The notes under the pieces: model-generated
Told to the model about the DNA's origin: nothing
What the model saw: only the letters and a program-made list of their open reading frames with translations
The model's database searches: none
NCBI RefSeq assembly: GCF_052072235.1
Contig: NZ_CM125436.1
Coordinates: forward strand, 2,164,001 to 2,228,000
DNA length: 64,000 nucleotides
Source: Brevibacillus_D fluminis_A
GTDB taxonomy: Bacteria > Bacillota > Bacilli > Brevibacillales > Brevibacillaceae
Direction of reading: 5' to 3'
Position numbers and translations under genes: made by a program
Shown: in pieces, positions 32,760 through 41,970 of the stretch
Layout: the number at the start of each line of letters is the position of its first letter
Numbering within the stretch: the first letter of the stretch is position 1

Positions 32760-34577
32760 ATGGATCGCCTGGAAAGACAGAAAAAAATTCGCAATTTCTC
32801 TATCATCGCACATATTGACCACGGTAAATCAACGCTTGCCGACCGGATCCTCGAATTGACAGGCGCATTAACCGCTCGCGAAATGGAAGCGCAATTCCTC
32901 GATACGATGGAACTGGAAAAAGAGCGCGGCATTACGATCAAGCTGAATGCGGTACGTCTCAACTACAAGGCGGATGACGGTGAGGAATACATCCTGCACC
33001 TGATCGACACACCGGGACACGTCGACTTCACCTATGAAGTATCGCGCAGCCTGGCTGCCTGTGAAGGGGCGCTACTCGTCGTGGATGCAGCCCAAGGGAT
33101 TGAAGCGCAGACGCTGGCGAACGTTTACCTCGCCCTTGACAACAATCTGGAGATCATTCCGATTATCAATAAAATCGACCTGCCGAGCGCGGAGCCAGAT
33201 CGCGTGAAACAGGAAGTGGAAGATGTAATCGGCTTGGATGCCAGCGAAGCATGCTTGACATCCGCAAAAGCGGGCATTGGCATCAAGGACGTGCTGGAAG
33301 CCGTCGTGAAAAAAGTGCCGGCGCCGACGGGCGACCCGGACGCACCGCTGCAAGCCTTGATTTTTGACTCGTACTTCGATCCGTATCGCGGCGTGATCGC
33401 ATCGGTGCGAATCGTAAACGGTACGTTGAAAAAAGGCATGAAGATCAAAATGATGGCAACGGGCAAATCGTTCGAGGTTACCGAGGTCGGCACATCGACA
33501 CCGCGCCAGACGCAGGTGGAAGAGCTGACCGTCGGGGATGTAGGCTATGTGGCCGCTTCGATCAAAACCGTTGGCGATACGAGCGTGGGGGATACGATCA
33601 CCGATGCGGCCCGTCCGGCGACAGAACCGCTGCCAGGCTACCGCAAAATCAACTCGATGGTATTCTGCGGTCTGTATCCGATCGACACGAGCGATTACAA
33701 TGACCTGCGCGACGCCTTGGAAAAATTGCAGCTCAACGACGCATCGCTGCAATTCGAGCCGGAAACGTCGCAAGCGCTTGGCTTCGGCTTCCGTTGCGGA
33801 TTCCTGGGGCTGTTGCACATGGAGATTATCCAGGAACGCATTGAGCGTGAATTCAACATTGACCTGATCACGACCGCACCGAGCGTTATTTACCGCGTTA
33901 CGCAAACGAACGGGGAAACGTACGAAATCGACAACCCGTCCAAAATGCCGGAAGTGCAAAAGATCGAAAAGATCGAAGAGCCGTATGTGACAGCGACCGT
34001 CATGGTACCGAAAGAATACGTTGGCGATGTCATGCAGCTGTGCCAAGGCAAACGCGGCGATTTCCTCGACATGCAATACCTCGGCGAAAACCGTGTGCAG
34101 CTCAAATACGACATGCCGTTGTCCGAGATCGTCTACGATTTCTTCGATCTGTTGAAATCGGGCACAAAAGGCTATGCATCCTTTGACTACGAGCTGGCTG
34201 GCTACAAACCATCCAAGCTGGTCAAAATGGACATTTTGCTCAACGGCGAAGAGGTGGACGCCCTGTCCTTCATCGTTCACAAAGATACGGCGTATCCGCG
34301 AGGCAAGGTCATTTGCGAAAAGCTGAAGGAACTGATTCCGCGCCAGCAATTCGAAGTGCCGATCCAGGCAGCGATCGGGCAAAAGATCGTTGCCCGCGAA
34401 ACGATCAGCGCGATGCGCAAAAACGTACTCGCGAAATGCTACGGCGGTGACATCAGCCGGAAGCGGAAACTGCTGGAGAAGCAGAAGGAAGGGAAAAAGC
34501 GGATGAAAGCCGTTGGTTCCGTCGAAGTACCGCAGGAAGCGTTCATGGCCGTGCTCCGCATGGATGATAAAAAATAG
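32760..34577 (+). CDS. lepA: Elongation factor 4 (LepA)
   Basis: A 605-residue translational GTPase that acts on the ribosome during initiation and back-translocation. The G-domain motifs are AHIDHGKST (G1), DTPGHVDF (G3) and NKIDLPSA (G4). Elongation-factor domains II, III and V follow, then the LepA-specific C-terminal domain (GGDISRKRKLLEKQKEGKKR region). ATG 32760 follows AGGAGG by 11 bases. Length is normal. Position before hemW-hrcA is the conserved order. Confidence 0.97.
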   Translation: MDRLERQKKIRNFSIIAHIDHGKSTLADRILELTGALTAREMEAQFLDTMELEKERGITIKLNAVRLNYKADDGEEYILHLIDTPGHVDFTYEVSRSLAACEGALLVVDAAQGIEAQTLANVYLALDNNLEIIPIINKIDLPSAEPDRVKQEVEDVIGLDASEACLTSAKAGIGIKDVLEAVVKKVPAPTGDPDAPLQALIFDSYFDPYRGVIASVRIVNGTLKKGMKIKMMATGKSFEVTEVGTSTPRQTQVEELTVGDVGYVAASIKTVGDTSVGDTITDAARPATEPLPGYRKINSMVFCGLYPIDTSDYNDLRDALEKLQLNDASLQFEPETSQALGFGFRCGFLGLLHMEIIQERIEREFNIDLITTAPSVIYRVTQTNGETYEIDNPSKMPEVQKIEKIEEPYVTATVMVPKEYVGDVMQLCQGKRGDFLDMQYLGENRVQLKYDMPLSEIVYDFFDLLKSGTKGYASFDYELAGYKPSKLVKMDILLNGEEVDALSFIVHKDTAYPRGKVICEKLKELIPRQQFEVPIQAAIGQKIVARETISAMRKNVLAKCYGGDISRKRKLLEKQKEGKKRMKAVGSVEVPQEAFMAVLRMDDKK

Positions 34578-34588
34578 GGAGTTGCACA

Positions 34589-34625
34589 GACCTGACGAAA
34601 GCAATGCGTCAGGTCCTCTTTTTAT
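34589..34625 (+). terminator. Terminator after lepA
   Basis: GACCTGACG (34589-34597) pairs with CGTCAGGTC (34607-34615), followed by CTCTTTTT. Confidence 0.88.
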
Positions 34626-34680
34626 CGCAGGTCCTTTACCCAGGAGCGGCATGACATCAACAGACAGGAGGGGAACAGCA

Positions 34681-35832
34681 GTGACCCCGCAATCGGTTTA
34701 CATTCACATTCCGTTTTGTACCAATAAATGCTTTTATTGCGATTTCAACTCGTTTGTCACCAACAACCCGCAGCTCGTCTGGGACTATTTGGAGGCGCTG
34801 AAAAAAGAGATGCAGCTGACATTTGCCCAGACGCCGCCGGAACGAATCAAGACGATCTTTGTTGGCGGCGGCACACCGACGTTTCTCGATGCCAAGCAGA
34901 TGCGCTTTTTCCTCCAAACCATCCAAGAGAATCTGGGGCAACATCTGGCGAGCGATCTGGAATTTACCATGGAGGCCAATCCGGGCACGACAGACCGCGA
35001 GAAGCTCAAGGTGATGCGCAGCTTCGGCGTCAACCGCCTTTCGTTCGGCGCCCAATCGTTCGATGATGAGCTGTTGAAGCGGATCGGACGCATCCACGAT
35101 TCGGCTGCGATCGGCAAAAGCATCGAGAATGCCAGACGCGAAGGGTTTGACAATCTCTCCATCGACTTGATGTTCGGCTTGCCGGACCAGACGATGGACA
35201 AGTTTGCGCATTCCCTTGATCGGGCATTCGAGCTGCCGACCACGCATTTTTCCGCTTACAGCCTGAAAGTCGAGGAAAACACGCTGTTTCATACGCTCTA
35301 TCAAAAAGACCAGCTGCCGCTGCCGACCGAAGAGACCGAGCTTGCCATGTATCTGCTTTTGATCGAACGGATGGAGCAGCAAGGCTATCGGATGTATGAA
35401 ATCAGCAATTTTGCCAAGCCGGGCTTTGAAAGCCGGCACAACCAGACGTATTGGCGCAATGAAGCCTATTATGGCTTGGGAGCTGGCGCGCACGGGTATG
35501 TGAACGGGCAGCGCCATGTGAATGCAGGGCCGCTCGCCATGTACATGCAGCTGGCCAAAGACGGGCTGCCGCGCGTGGAACAGTTTGCGGTTACGCGCGT
35601 GGAACAGATGGAGGAGCAGATGATATTGGGGCTGCGCCTTCGCACAGGCGTCGACATCGCCGAATTCGAGCGTAGATTCGGCGAACCGATGACGCAAACA
35701 TTCGGTGCGGTGATCGAGGCGGAGAAGGCGAAAGGGATGCTGGAGGAAAGCGATGGCTTTTTGCGGTTGACGCAGCAGGCACTCCCGCTCGGCAACGAGG
35801 TTTTTGCCAAATTCATTGGCATAGACGAGTAG
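34681..35832 (+). CDS. hemW: HemW, radical SAM haem chaperone
   Basis: A 383-residue radical SAM protein of the HemN-like HemW group. The cluster motif is CTNKCFYC (CxxxCxxC) and the SAM-binding GGGTP motif is FVGGGTPTFL. HemW binds haem and is thought to deliver it to proteins; it lacks oxidase activity and is commonly misannotated as coproporphyrinogen III oxidase. GTG 34681 follows AGGAGGGG. Other conserved stretches are NRLSFGAQSF and SIDLMFGLPDQT. Upstream of hrcA as in B. subtilis. Confidence 0.93.
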   Translation: MTPQSVYIHIPFCTNKCFYCDFNSFVTNNPQLVWDYLEALKKEMQLTFAQTPPERIKTIFVGGGTPTFLDAKQMRFFLQTIQENLGQHLASDLEFTMEANPGTTDREKLKVMRSFGVNRLSFGAQSFDDELLKRIGRIHDSAAIGKSIENARREGFDNLSIDLMFGLPDQTMDKFAHSLDRAFELPTTHFSAYSLKVEENTLFHTLYQKDQLPLPTEETELAMYLLLIERMEQQGYRMYEISNFAKPGFESRHNQTYWRNEAYYGLGAGAHGYVNGQRHVNAGPLAMYMQLAKDGLPRVEQFAVTRVEQMEEQMILGLRLRTGVDIAEFERRFGEPMTQTFGAVIEAEKAKGMLEESDGFLRLTQQALPLGNEVFAKFIGIDE

Positions 35833-35891
35833 AAACGGTCCATTGCGTCGTTTTTGTGCACAAAGTTTCGGAAGGAAACACCCTGGAGACG

Positions 35892-35920
35892 TTGACAAAT
35901 GATCGTTCACTTGATAAGTT
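35892..35920 (+). promoter_or_regulatory. Promoter of the hrcA heat-shock operon
   Basis: Perfect TTGACA (35892-35897), 17-base spacer, weak -10 TAAGTT (35915-35920). This would place the transcript start just ahead of the CIRCE operator. Confidence 0.6.
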
Positions 35921-35930
35921 AATACTATAT

Positions 35931-35957
35931 TTAGCACTCAATCGCGCTGAGTGCTAA
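35931..35957. promoter_or_regulatory. CIRCE operator (HrcA binding site)
   Basis: TTAGCACTC (35931-35939), nine bases, GAGTGCTAA (35949-35957), a perfect match to the CIRCE inverted repeat. HrcA binds it and represses the operon until heat stress. Confidence 0.97.
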
Positions 35958-35998
35958 CAAAGCGATCTTGCATCGTTTGTCAAAGGGAGGCGACCGTT

Positions 35999-37030
35999 AT
36001 GTTATCAGAACGACAACGTTTGATCTTGAGTGCGATTATCGACAATTACATTCGTTCCGCAGAACCAGTCGGCTCCCGAACCATATCGAAGCGCGATGAT
36101 GTTGGATTCAGTTCCGCTACGATCCGCAACGAGATGGCCGACCTCGAAGAGCTGGGCTATCTTGAGCAGCCGCATACATCGGCGGGACGCATTCCTTCCA
36201 CGCAAGGCTACCGTTTTTATGTGGACCATCTCCTCCAACCCCAAGGATTTAAGGAAGAGGATTTGGGAAACTTTAAGCAGGTATTCGCCGAGCGCATCAT
36301 GCAGTACGAGCAAGTGTTTGATTACACAGCGGCCATGCTGTCGCAAATGACCAACTACACCTCGATTGTCTTGGGACCGGAGATGTTTGAGCACCGGTTG
36401 AAACATATCCAGATCGTGCCGCTCTCGGAACACCAGGCGGTAGCGATCGTGGTGACGCACACAGGTCGGGTGGAAAACAAGCTGATCGACATCCCGGCGG
36501 GCGTTCCCGCCTCGGAAGTGGAGAAGCTGGTTAATTTATTGAACCACCGCTTGCAGGACGTGCCGGTGTGGCAGCTGCGCCAACGGTTGTACCAGGAGAT
36601 TGCCGACGAGATGAAGCGTCATATGGAGCAGTACGAACAGATGCTGCACATGATCGAGGGAACATTCGAGGAGGATGTCTCCGATCGTTTTATCCTGCAT
36701 GGCATAACCAAAATTATGAACCAACCGGAGTTTCGCGACGTAGAAAAGGTAAAGGATATATTGGAGCTTCTCGAGCAGAGCGACCAGCTTGTCAACCTGT
36801 TTGGCATGCCTCAGGACGGCATGCAGATTCGTATCGGACAGGAGAATCAGGTGGATGCCGTGAAAGATTGCTCGATCATTACAACATCCTATTATCTCGA
36901 CGGCAAGCCGGTGGGGAAAGTAGGTATTCTTGGGCCGACCCGCATGGATTACAACAAGGTGATTTCAGCATTGAACTACATCGGGCACGGACTGTCGCGC
37001 TTGCTCGCCAAACAGTTCGATTCCAAGTAA
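35999..37030 (+). CDS. hrcA: Heat-inducible repressor HrcA
   Basis: A 343-residue repressor of the class I heat-shock operon. The N-terminal winged helix (ERQRLILSAIIDNYIRSAEP, then GSRTISKR) binds CIRCE, and the central GAF-like and dimerisation regions follow. GroEL normally keeps HrcA active, which gives a feedback loop on chaperone level. ATG 35999 follows AAGGGAGG. The CIRCE site is 41 bases upstream, so the gene is self-controlled. First gene of hrcA-grpE-dnaK. Confidence 0.96.
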   Translation: MLSERQRLILSAIIDNYIRSAEPVGSRTISKRDDVGFSSATIRNEMADLEELGYLEQPHTSAGRIPSTQGYRFYVDHLLQPQGFKEEDLGNFKQVFAERIMQYEQVFDYTAAMLSQMTNYTSIVLGPEMFEHRLKHIQIVPLSEHQAVAIVVTHTGRVENKLIDIPAGVPASEVEKLVNLLNHRLQDVPVWQLRQRLYQEIADEMKRHMEQYEQMLHMIEGTFEEDVSDRFILHGITKIMNQPEFRDVEKVKDILELLEQSDQLVNLFGMPQDGMQIRIGQENQVDAVKDCSIITTSYYLDGKPVGKVGILGPTRMDYNKVISALNYIGHGLSRLLAKQFDSK

Positions 37031-37046
37031 GCACATAAGCGCAACC

Positions 37047-37067
37047 GGCTCTTGTTTTTTAAGAGCC
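37047..37067 (+). other. Stem-loop in the hrcA-grpE spacer
   Basis: GGCTCTT (37047-37053) pairs with AAGAGCC (37061-37067) around a T-rich loop; no T-run follows. It could be a weak attenuator or mRNA stabiliser in the 160-base spacer, which otherwise shows no gene. Confidence 0.45.
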
Positions 37068-37189
37068 CCTACTTAGAAGACATTTCATACAGACAGGAAT
37101 CCATCAACATTCTTGTCCAGTATAAGAAAACCGATAGCTCTGCCAACAAGCGTGGGGCAGTCCGGTTTTTGAACCAGGAGGGTATCAAG

Positions 37190-37738
37190 GTGAGCGACGA
37201 AAAAACAGCTGTGGACCAGCAAAACCAGGCGGATCTTCCCGAAGACGCGCAGGAACAGGTTGAGCAGCCTGCTGATGCAGCTCATGCGGGAGAGGAAGCG
37301 GAGCGCTGGAAAAAACAGGCTGAGGAAACGCAAGACCGACTGCTGCGGGCCATGGCCGATATGGAAAACATGCGCCGCCGTTTCCGCAAAGAGCAGGAAG
37401 ATATGCAGAAGTATGCAGCTTTGCCGGTAGTGGAAGCATTGCTTCCCGCGATCGACAACTTCGAGCGCGCCCTGGCCGTCGATAAGGAAAATCTGACGGT
37501 CGACTCTTTGCTGCAAGGCATCAACATGGTGTACCGCCAAATGGTGCAAGTATTTGAGAAAGAAGGCCTGCAACCGATCGAATCGGTAGGGAAGCCGTTT
37601 GACCCGCACATCCATCAGGCAGTGATGCAGGTGGAAGATTCGGCGTATGAGCCGGGGACGGTTGTGGAAGAACTGCAAAAAGGTTACCAATTCAAAGACC
37701 GGACCATTCGCCCGGCAATGGTAAAAGTAAACGGATAA
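37190..37738 (+). CDS. grpE: GrpE nucleotide exchange factor
   Basis: A 182-residue co-chaperone that drives ADP release from DnaK. A Gln/Glu-rich tail precedes the long dimer helix (ERWKKQAEETQDRLLRAMAD), and the beta-wing region has GLQPIESVGKPFDPHIHQAV. GTG 37190 with AGGAGGG upstream is chosen; the long in-frame extension to 37052 has no similarity to the family. Second gene of the operon. Confidence 0.95.
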   Translation: MSDEKTAVDQQNQADLPEDAQEQVEQPADAAHAGEEAERWKKQAEETQDRLLRAMADMENMRRRFRKEQEDMQKYAALPVVEALLPAIDNFERALAVDKENLTVDSLLQGINMVYRQMVQVFEKEGLQPIESVGKPFDPHIHQAVMQVEDSAYEPGTVVEELQKGYQFKDRTIRPAMVKVNG

Positions 37739-37792
37739 GAACACCAACAGGCAACTACACTTTTCTGTGATCATTCAAGGAGGTTTTTTTTC

Positions 37793-39631
37793 ATGAGTCG
37801 CGTAATCGGTATTGACTTAGGTACAACCAACTCTTGTGTTGCGGTAATGGAAGGCGGAGAGCCAGTCGTTATCGCCAATCCGGAAGGCAACCGCACCACA
37901 CCATCCGTTGTGGCATTCAAAAACGGCGAGCGCATCGTCGGTGAAGCGGCGAAGCGCCAGGCGATCACCAACCCTGACAACACCGTAATCTCCATCAAGC
38001 GCTGGATGGGGACAAACCATAAAGTAACGCTGGAAGGCAAAGAATACACACCGCAAGAAGTATCCGCAATGATTTTGCAAAAACTCAAGGCTGACGCAGA
38101 AGCGTATTTGGGCCAGCCGGTCACCCAAGCGGTTATCACCGTTCCGGCTTATTTCAATGACAGCCAGCGTCAAGCAACAAAAGACGCAGGTAAAATCGCG
38201 GGTCTGGAAGTTTTGCGTATCGTCAACGAGCCGACAGCAGCTGCGCTCGCGTACGGTATGGAGAAAACGGAAGACCAAACGGTTCTTGTCTATGACTTGG
38301 GCGGCGGTACGTTCGACGTCTCCATCCTCGAACTGTCCGATGGCTTTTTCGAAGTAAAAGCGACTTCCGGCGACAACAAGCTGGGCGGCGATGACTTTGA
38401 CCAAGTGATCATCGACTACCTGGTAGCCGAGTTCAAAAAAGACAACGGCATCGACCTGTCCAAAGACCGCATGGCGATGCAACGTTTGAAAGACGCAGCG
38501 GAAAAAGCGAAAAAAGACTTGTCCGGCGTGCTGACGACAACGATTTCCCTGCCATTCATCACGGCAGATGCAACCGGTCCAAAACACTTGGAGCTGAACC
38601 TGACTCGCGCCAAATTCGAAGAGCTGTCCGCTCATCTCGTTGAGCGCACATTGGGCCCAACTCGCCAGGCGCTGCAAGACGCTGGCCTGTCCCCAAGCGA
38701 CCTGCACCGCGTCATTCTGGTCGGTGGTTCCACCCGGATCCCGGCTGTACAGGAAGCGATCAAAAAGCTGACAGGCAAAGAACCGCACAAAGGCGTGAAC
38801 CCGGACGAAGTAGTTGCGCTCGGTGCCGCTGTTCAAGCGGGCGTCTTGACCGGCGATGTAAAAGACGTGGTGCTGCTCGACGTAACACCGCTTTCCTTGG
38901 GTATCGAAACATTGGGCGGCGTATTCACCAAGCTGATCGACCGCAACACCACGATCCCGACGAGCAAATCGCAAGTGTTCTCCACTGCGGCTGACAACCA
39001 GCCATCCGTTGAGATCCACGTGCTGCAAGGGGAGCGCCAAATGGCGGCGGACAACAAAACATTGGGCCGCTTCACCCTCAACGAAATCCCGCCAGCACCG
39101 CGCGGCGTTCCGCAAATCGAGGTGGCATTCGACATCGATGCGAACGGTATCGTAAACGTGCGTGCGAAAGATTTGGGAACCGGACGTGAGCAGCGCATCA
39201 CGATCACTTCCAACTCCGGCTTGAGCGATGCGGATATCGAACGCATGGTAAAAGACGCAGAACTCAATGCGGAAGCGGACAAAAAGCGCAAGGAAGAAGC
39301 AGAAGTGCGCAATGAAGCGGATCAACTGGTGTTCACGACCGAAAAAACCATGAAAGATCTGGAAGGCAAAGTGGATCAGGCGGAGATCGACAAAGCGAAC
39401 GCAGCCAAGGAAAAAGTGAAAACGGCACTGGCTGGCGGCAACTTCGACGAGATCAAAGCAGCGAAAGACGAATTGTCCGGGATCGTGCAGCAGCTGTCTG
39501 TGAAGCTGTATGAGCAAGCGGCTCAAGCACAGCAAGCAGCGCAAAACGCGCAAGGCGGCGCTGACGCATCCGACAGCAAAAAAGACAACGTCGTGGATGC
39601 AGACTACGAGGTTGTAGACGAGAAAAAATAA
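37793..39631 (+). CDS. dnaK: Chaperone DnaK (Hsp70)
   Basis: A 612-residue Hsp70. The ATPase domain carries GIDLGTTNSCVAVMEGG, the phosphate motif YDLGGGTFDVSIL and GGSTRIPAVQEA. The substrate-binding domain begins after DVTPLSLGIETLGG. A helical lid and a Gln/Ala-rich tail end in the acidic stretch DADYEVVDEKK. Strong AAGGAGG precedes ATG 37793. Length is normal for Bacilli. The gene is followed by a terminator, so dnaJ is at least partly separately transcribed. Confidence 0.98.
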   Translation: MSRVIGIDLGTTNSCVAVMEGGEPVVIANPEGNRTTPSVVAFKNGERIVGEAAKRQAITNPDNTVISIKRWMGTNHKVTLEGKEYTPQEVSAMILQKLKADAEAYLGQPVTQAVITVPAYFNDSQRQATKDAGKIAGLEVLRIVNEPTAAALAYGMEKTEDQTVLVYDLGGGTFDVSILELSDGFFEVKATSGDNKLGGDDFDQVIIDYLVAEFKKDNGIDLSKDRMAMQRLKDAAEKAKKDLSGVLTTTISLPFITADATGPKHLELNLTRAKFEELSAHLVERTLGPTRQALQDAGLSPSDLHRVILVGGSTRIPAVQEAIKKLTGKEPHKGVNPDEVVALGAAVQAGVLTGDVKDVVLLDVTPLSLGIETLGGVFTKLIDRNTTIPTSKSQVFSTAADNQPSVEIHVLQGERQMAADNKTLGRFTLNEIPPAPRGVPQIEVAFDIDANGIVNVRAKDLGTGREQRITITSNSGLSDADIERMVKDAELNAEADKKRKEEAEVRNEADQLVFTTEKTMKDLEGKVDQAEIDKANAAKEKVKTALAGGNFDEIKAAKDELSGIVQQLSVKLYEQAAQAQQAAQNAQGGADASDSKKDNVVDADYEVVDEKK

Positions 39632-39643
39632 GGCTGGACATGT

Positions 39644-39686
39644 GAAAAAAGTCAAAGTCAAGCTACCTTGGCTTTGGCTTTTTTCC
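39644..39686 (+). terminator. Terminator after dnaK
   Basis: A long stem with G-U pairs, AAAAAAGTCAAAGTCAAG (39645-39662) against CTTGGCTTTGGCTTTTTT (39667-39684), followed by CC. It should reduce readthrough into dnaJ. Confidence 0.8.
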
Positions 39687-39746
39687 TGTCTGCATCCTGG
39701 GAAGGCGATTAAACTCAGGTTTTCTCCATCGGCATACGCGCGTTCA

Positions 39747-39775
39747 TTGAAGCTTTGATGATTGCGTGCTATGAT
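39747..39775 (+). promoter_or_regulatory. Sigma-A promoter of dnaJ
   Basis: TTGAAG (39747-39752), 17-base spacer, TATGAT (39770-39775), 39 bases before the dnaJ start. No CIRCE lies here, so dnaJ can be made outside HrcA control. Confidence 0.7.
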
Positions 39776-39813
39776 AACATTTGACTGTTTTCGACACGGG
39801 AGTGATTGGTTGC

Positions 39814-40953
39814 ATGAAACGCGATTATTATGAAGTGCTCGGAGTGGCGAAAGACGCGGACGCGGAAGAAGTCAAAAAAGCGTACCGAAAGCTGGCGAGA
39901 CAGTACCACCCCGATGTAAATAAAGAAGCGAACGCAGAAGAGAAATTTAAAGAAGTCAAAGAAGCTTACGATGTCCTGTCGGATTCCCAGAAGCGCGCGC
40001 AGTACGACCGATTTGGCCACCAAGATCCGAACCAGGGATTCGGCCAGGGCGGATTCGGCGGCTTTGACAGCTCCGGCATGGGCGGTTTTGGCGACATTTT
40101 CGACATGTTCTTCGGCGGTGGCGGCGGACGGCGCAGCAATCCGAATGCGCCGCGCAAAGGTTCTGATTTGCAATACAGCATGTCGATCGAATTCACGGAA
40201 GCGGTGTTCGGCAAGGAAGTGGATGTGGAAATTCCGAAGGAAGCGGAATGCGACACGTGCCACGGAACAGGCGGCAAGCCTGGCGCTGCTGTGGAAACGT
40301 GCAAAACGTGCAACGGCACCGGGCAGCAGGAAGTGCAGGCGAACACGCCATTCGGCAAAATCGTCAACCGTCGCGTTTGCCAAACGTGCGAAGGAAAAGG
40401 AAAAGTGTACAAGGAAAAATGCGGAACGTGCCGCGGCGACGGCCGCGTAAAAGTGCGCCGCAAAATCCATCTCAACATTCCTGCCGGTGTGGACGACGGC
40501 GCACAGCTGCGCGTGTCCGGCGAAGGGGAGCCTGGCTTTAATGGCGGGCCGGCGGGTGATTTGTATGTGGTGCTGCGCGTCAAAAAACACGACTTCTTCG
40601 AACGCGAAGGCAACGACATTTATTGCGAAGTGCCGATTTCCTTCGGGCAAGCGGCATTGGGGGCAGAAATCGAAGTGCCTACGGTCGATGGCCGTGTGAA
40701 ATTGAAAGTTCCAGCCGGTACGCAGACCGAGACGTTTTTCCGTCTGCGCGGAAAAGGCGTGCCGTTCCTGCGCGGAAGCGGCCGGGGCGACCAGCATGTG
40801 AAAGTGCGCATCGTGACGCCGAAGAAGCTGACGGATCGCCAAAAAGAATTGGTGATGGAGCTTTTTGAGATGAACGAAAATGCGGTCGTGGAAACGCCCG
40901 CATCGGATGAGAGCTTTTTTGATCGAATGAAACGGGCATTCCGTGGCGAATAA
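39814..40953 (+). CDS. dnaJ: Chaperone DnaJ (Hsp40)
   Basis: A 379-residue type I J-protein that stimulates DnaK ATPase. The J-domain (about 1-70) has the HPD motif in QYHPDV. A Gly/Phe-rich region (about 75-110) follows. Four CxxCxGxG zinc repeats come next (CDTCHGTG, CKTCNGTG, CQTCEGKG, CGTCRGDG), then the C-terminal substrate domain. GGGAGTGAT precedes ATG 39814. The last gene of the chaperone group, followed by prmA. Confidence 0.97.
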   Translation: MKRDYYEVLGVAKDADAEEVKKAYRKLARQYHPDVNKEANAEEKFKEVKEAYDVLSDSQKRAQYDRFGHQDPNQGFGQGGFGGFDSSGMGGFGDIFDMFFGGGGGRRSNPNAPRKGSDLQYSMSIEFTEAVFGKEVDVEIPKEAECDTCHGTGGKPGAAVETCKTCNGTGQQEVQANTPFGKIVNRRVCQTCEGKGKVYKEKCGTCRGDGRVKVRRKIHLNIPAGVDDGAQLRVSGEGEPGFNGGPAGDLYVVLRVKKHDFFEREGNDIYCEVPISFGQAALGAEIEVPTVDGRVKLKVPAGTQTETFFRLRGKGVPFLRGSGRGDQHVKVRIVTPKKLTDRQKELVMELFEMNENAVVETPASDESFFDRMKRAFRGE

Positions 40954-40966
40954 ATTTACTTTTGCA

Positions 40967-40992
40967 ACCCTATCGTCACATGGCGATAGGGT
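40967..40992 (+). other. Stem-loop between dnaJ and prmA
   Basis: ACCCTATCG (40967-40975) pairs with CGATAGGGT (40984-40992), a perfect nine-base stem without a T-run. It sits 14 bases after the dnaJ stop. More likely an mRNA end-protecting or processing hairpin than a full terminator. Confidence 0.55.
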
Positions 40993-41012
40993 GTAAGAAA
41001 CGGGGAGAAGCG

Positions 41013-41951
41013 ATGAAGTGGTCAGAAATCAGTATCCATACAACGGCTGAGGCAGTGGAAGCCGTCTCGAACATTTTGCATGAAGCAGGAGCGAACGGGG
41101 TTGTCATTGAAGATCCGGAAGTGCTCTACCGTGAATGGGATACACCATTTGGCGAGATTTATCAGCTCTCCCCGGATGATTTTCCGAAAGAAGGCGTGCT
41201 GGTCAAAGCGTATCTGCCGGTCAACAGCTATTTGGGAGAGACGGTGGAAGAGATCAAAGGGCAGCTGAACGAGCTATTGCTCTATGGGCTTGACCTGGGC
41301 AGCGGCACCATCACCGTGACGGAAGTGCATGAAGATGAGTGGGCGACCGCTTGGAAAAAGTATTACAAGCCTGTCACCATTTCCGAGCGGATCACCATCA
41401 GCCCGGTTTGGGAAGAGTATCAGCCAAAGAGCGCCGATGAGCTGGTGATCGAGATGGACCCGGGGATGGCTTTCGGCACAGGGACACATCCGACAACTGT
41501 ACTGTGCATTCGTTCGATCGAAAAATACTTGCAGCCGGGCGACCGCGTGTATGATGTAGGAACGGGAACGGCGATTTTGTCCATTGCGGCAGCCAAACTC
41601 GGTGCCAGCCGCATTTTGGCGATGGATCTCGATGAAGTCGCTGTCCGCTCCGCCGAAGCGAACATCAAGATCAACAAGGTTGCCGATAAAATCAACGTGA
41701 AACAAAACAACCTGCTGGATGGCATCGAGGAACAGGTGGAAGTGATCGTCGCCAACATTTTGGCGGAAGTGATCCTGCGCTTTACGGATGACGTGGCCAG
41801 ATTGCTCCTGCCTGACGGAACTTTCATTGCGTCCGGCATCATCAAAGCGCGTGAAGCAGACGTCATCGCGGGCCTGGAGCAAAGCGGGCTTACGATCATA
41901 GAAACAGTTTACATCGACGACTGGGTAGCAATTGTGGCGAAAAAACGTTAA
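41013..41951 (+). CDS. prmA: Ribosomal protein L11 methyltransferase
   Basis: A 312-residue enzyme that trimethylates L11. The N-terminal substrate-recognition domain starts WSEISIHTTAEAVEAVSNIL. The SAM-binding motif is YDVGTGTAILSIAAAKLGA, followed by MDLDEVAVRSAEAN. The NILAEVI motif is in VANILAEVILRF. ATG 41013 follows GGGGAGAAG. Gene order dnaJ-prmA-rsmE-mtaB is conserved in Bacilli. Confidence 0.95.
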   Translation: MKWSEISIHTTAEAVEAVSNILHEAGANGVVIEDPEVLYREWDTPFGEIYQLSPDDFPKEGVLVKAYLPVNSYLGETVEEIKGQLNELLLYGLDLGSGTITVTEVHEDEWATAWKKYYKPVTISERITISPVWEEYQPKSADELVIEMDPGMAFGTGTHPTTVLCIRSIEKYLQPGDRVYDVGTGTAILSIAAAKLGASRILAMDLDEVAVRSAEANIKINKVADKINVKQNNLLDGIEEQVEVIVANILAEVILRFTDDVARLLLPDGTFIASGIIKAREADVIAGLEQSGLTIIETVYIDDWVAIVAKKR

Positions 41952-41970
41952 AATATTGAGGTCAATCCCT

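Noticed and set aside
33072..34652. A 526-codon open frame on the minus strand opposite lepA
   Set aside because: It mirrors lepA codons, has no ribosome site, and the product shows no known domain.
37817..39661. A 614-codon open frame on the minus strand opposite dnaK
   Set aside because: Long antisense frames opposite dnaK are a known artefact of its codon bias. The translation is Cys/Phe/His-rich with no family signature, and the sense gene is certain.
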